Of a stretch of DNA of 19,661 bases, positions 18,471 to 19,661 are shown in pieces. A program made the position numbers and the translations under genes. The stretch comes from Patescibacteria group bacterium (GTDB lineage: Bacteria; Patescibacteriota; Microgenomatia; UBA10105): the NCBI GenBank assembly GCA_003524845.1, contig DQGR01000098.1, positions 1 through 19,661 on the forward strand. The letters are read 5' to 3'. Positions within the stretch are counted from its first letter, which is position 1. Each line of letters starts with the position of its first letter. Under the pieces are notes generated by a model that saw only the letters and a program-made list of their open reading frames with translations, was not told where the DNA came from and did not search any database.

Positions 18471-19661
18471 ATGGCAAACCCCAGAATTCCACCGCACGAC
18501 TTAACCGCAGAACAATCGGTATTAGGTGCAATTCTCCTTGATAAAGACGCGCTGATTGATGTAGCTGAGTTTTTGAAACCCGCGTATTTTTATAAAGAGG
18601 CGCACGCGCAAATTTTTGAAGCGATGCTGTCTTTGTTTGAACGGCATGAACCGGTTGATCTCGTGACTCTAAGTGCCGAGGTGAAAAAAAGCGGCAAGCT
18701 CGAGGCAGCTGGCGGCACTGAATATTTATCACAACTACTTGACACGGTTCCCACCGCAGCACATGCGGAAAAATACGGCCGGATTATTCATGGGTTCTAC
18801 ACGAAACGCAAGCTTATCAGCGCCGCAGCACGGATTACGGAAACCGCGTTTAAAGACGAAGGGGAAACACAGACGATTCTTGATACGGCAGAGCAGGAAA
18901 TTTTTGCCATCTCGCAAATTCATATGCGCCGGGATTTCGTCCCGATTAAAGAAGCGCTGGCTGCCTCATTTGACCGCTTGGATGAACTGCACAAAAAAGC
19001 CGGCGGACTTCGCGGTGTTCCTTCAGGATTTGTTGATCTCGATAATAAGCTCGCGGGTATGCAGGAGTCGAATTTACTGATTTTGGCAGCGCGACCAGGT
19101 ACGGGTAAAACTGCGTTTACTTTAAATATTGCCCAAAATATTGCGGCCGGCTATAAGATTCCGGTGGCATTTTTCTCACTCGAAATGAGCAAGGAAGAAC
19201 TGGTTGACCGGATGCTGGTTGCTCAAGCTGATATTGATGCCTGGCGACGCAAAACCGGAAAATTATCAGACGAAGATTTCACTCGGCTCTCAGAAGCTAT
19301 GGGGCAGCTCGCCGAAGCGCCACTGTTTATCGATGACACGCCGGGTCTCTCAATTATGGAAATGCGCACCAAGGCGCGCCGGATTCAACTGGAACAAAAT
19401 GTCAAACTTATTATCGTTGACTATTTGCAGCTCGTCAATCCCGGCAAAAAGTTTGAAGGCCGGGTGCAGGAAGTTTCCTATGTGTCACAAAATTTAAAAA
19501 ATCTGGCCCGGGAGTTACGGATTCCGGTGGTTGCCATTTCCCAACTGTCACGGGCAGTTGAGGCGCGGGGGACACGTGAGCCGCAGTTATCGGACTTACG
19601 TGAATCCGGAGCAATCGAGCAGGATGCAGACGTCGTAATGTTCATCCACCGCGAAGATAAA
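18471..19661 (+). CDS. dnaB: Replicative DNA helicase DnaB (3' end cut by the window)
   Basis: The frame runs in phase to the last base: 397 residues of an expected 450 or so. The N-terminal domain begins RIPPHDLTAEQSVLGAILLD (about 5-24) and includes DLVTLSAEV. The RecA-like C-terminal domain begins with GVPSGFVDLDNKLAG (about 182-196), followed by Walker A ARPGTGKTAFT (about 206-216), FFSLEMSKEEL and Walker B LIIVDYLQLV. PVVAISQLSRAVE and SDLRESGAIEQDADVVMFIHR complete the visible part. DnaB is the hexameric helicase that opens the fork ahead of DNA polymerase III. The start at 18471 matches the family N-terminus. No intein is seen in the visible part. Confidence 0.96.
   Translation, partial: MANPRIPPHDLTAEQSVLGAILLDKDALIDVAEFLKPAYFYKEAHAQIFEAMLSLFERHEPVDLVTLSAEVKKSGKLEAAGGTEYLSQLLDTVPTAAHAEKYGRIIHGFYTKRKLISAAARITETAFKDEGETQTILDTAEQEIFAISQIHMRRDFVPIKEALAASFDRLDELHKKAGGLRGVPSGFVDLDNKLAGMQESNLLILAARPGTGKTAFTLNIAQNIAAGYKIPVAFFSLEMSKEELVDRMLVAQADIDAWRRKTGKLSDEDFTRLSEAMGQLAEAPLFIDDTPGLSIMEMRTKARRIQLEQNVKLIIVDYLQLVNPGKKFEGRVQEVSYVSQNLKNLARELRIPVVAISQLSRAVEARGTREPQLSDLRESGAIEQDADVVMFIHREDK

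Noticed and set aside
18469..18923. Minus-strand frames of 97 and 62 codons
   Set aside because: They are antisense to the N-terminal part of dnaB, which reads through in one frame with all expected motifs.
1..19661. tRNA, rRNA or CRISPR arrays
   Set aside because: I looked for T-loop GTTCGA-type motifs with acceptor pairing, and for regularly spaced direct repeats. The few T-loop-like hits lie inside genes without cloverleaf partners, and no spaced repeat array is present.

Overview
This window reads as chromosomal DNA of a small-genome bacterium, most likely a Candidate Phyla Radiation (Patescibacteria) member and perhaps a Microgenomates relative. That placement is an inference. It rests on short genes, tight spacing, many anchored or secreted proteins of unknown role, an rpsF-ssb-rpsR block not followed by rplI, a release factor 1 without its N-terminal domain, and orphan housekeeping genes with little biosynthesis. 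I see no rRNA, tRNA, CRISPR array, transposase or phage gene.

Layout. Positions 1-1781 (minus strand) hold a terminator, an anchored Ig-like protein, a TspO/MBR protein and a single-domain EamA protein. Positions 1905-7345 (plus strand) hold rpsF-ssb-rpsR, an unknown lipoyl-like protein, the envelope proteases CtpA and HtrA/DegP, and a DUF5678-like plus retropepsin pair. Positions 7520-13701 (minus strand) hold a membrane HExxH protein, truncated prfA, rpmE, a ten-helix EamA transporter, hisS, a HisC/CobD-like aminotransferase, a regulatory leader, two tiny membrane proteins and a VOC protein. An unrecognised AT-rich gene (13881-15158, plus) sits between two copies of a 23-bp palindrome. Positions 15301-17636 (minus) hold a Xaa-Pro peptidase and two exported or anchored proteins. 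Positions 17740-19661 (plus) hold a metallo-beta-lactamase-fold hydrolase and a dnaB cut by the window end.

The most interesting object is the leader of the aminotransferase-hisS operon (12820-12955, minus). A consensus extended -10 places the start of transcription on the ATG of a 24-codon peptide containing Trp-His-Tyr. The same RNA holds four segments that pair as 1:2 plus 3:4 (3:4 being a perfect intrinsic terminator) or as 2:3 (a 12-bp antiterminator). This is the full logic of translation-coupled attenuation, apparently started by a leaderless mRNA and sensing one histidine codon.

A second theme is initiation. Many genes that appear to be first in a transcript have a -10 box 5-9 nt before the start codon (exactly 6 nt for five of them), which implies leaderless mRNAs. 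Several genes inside operons (ssb, hisS, the aminotransferase), and VOC, carry Shine-Dalgarno sequences instead. A third is a long-range inverted repeat whose distal arm runs into the rpsR start codon, a candidate ribosomal-protein control element.
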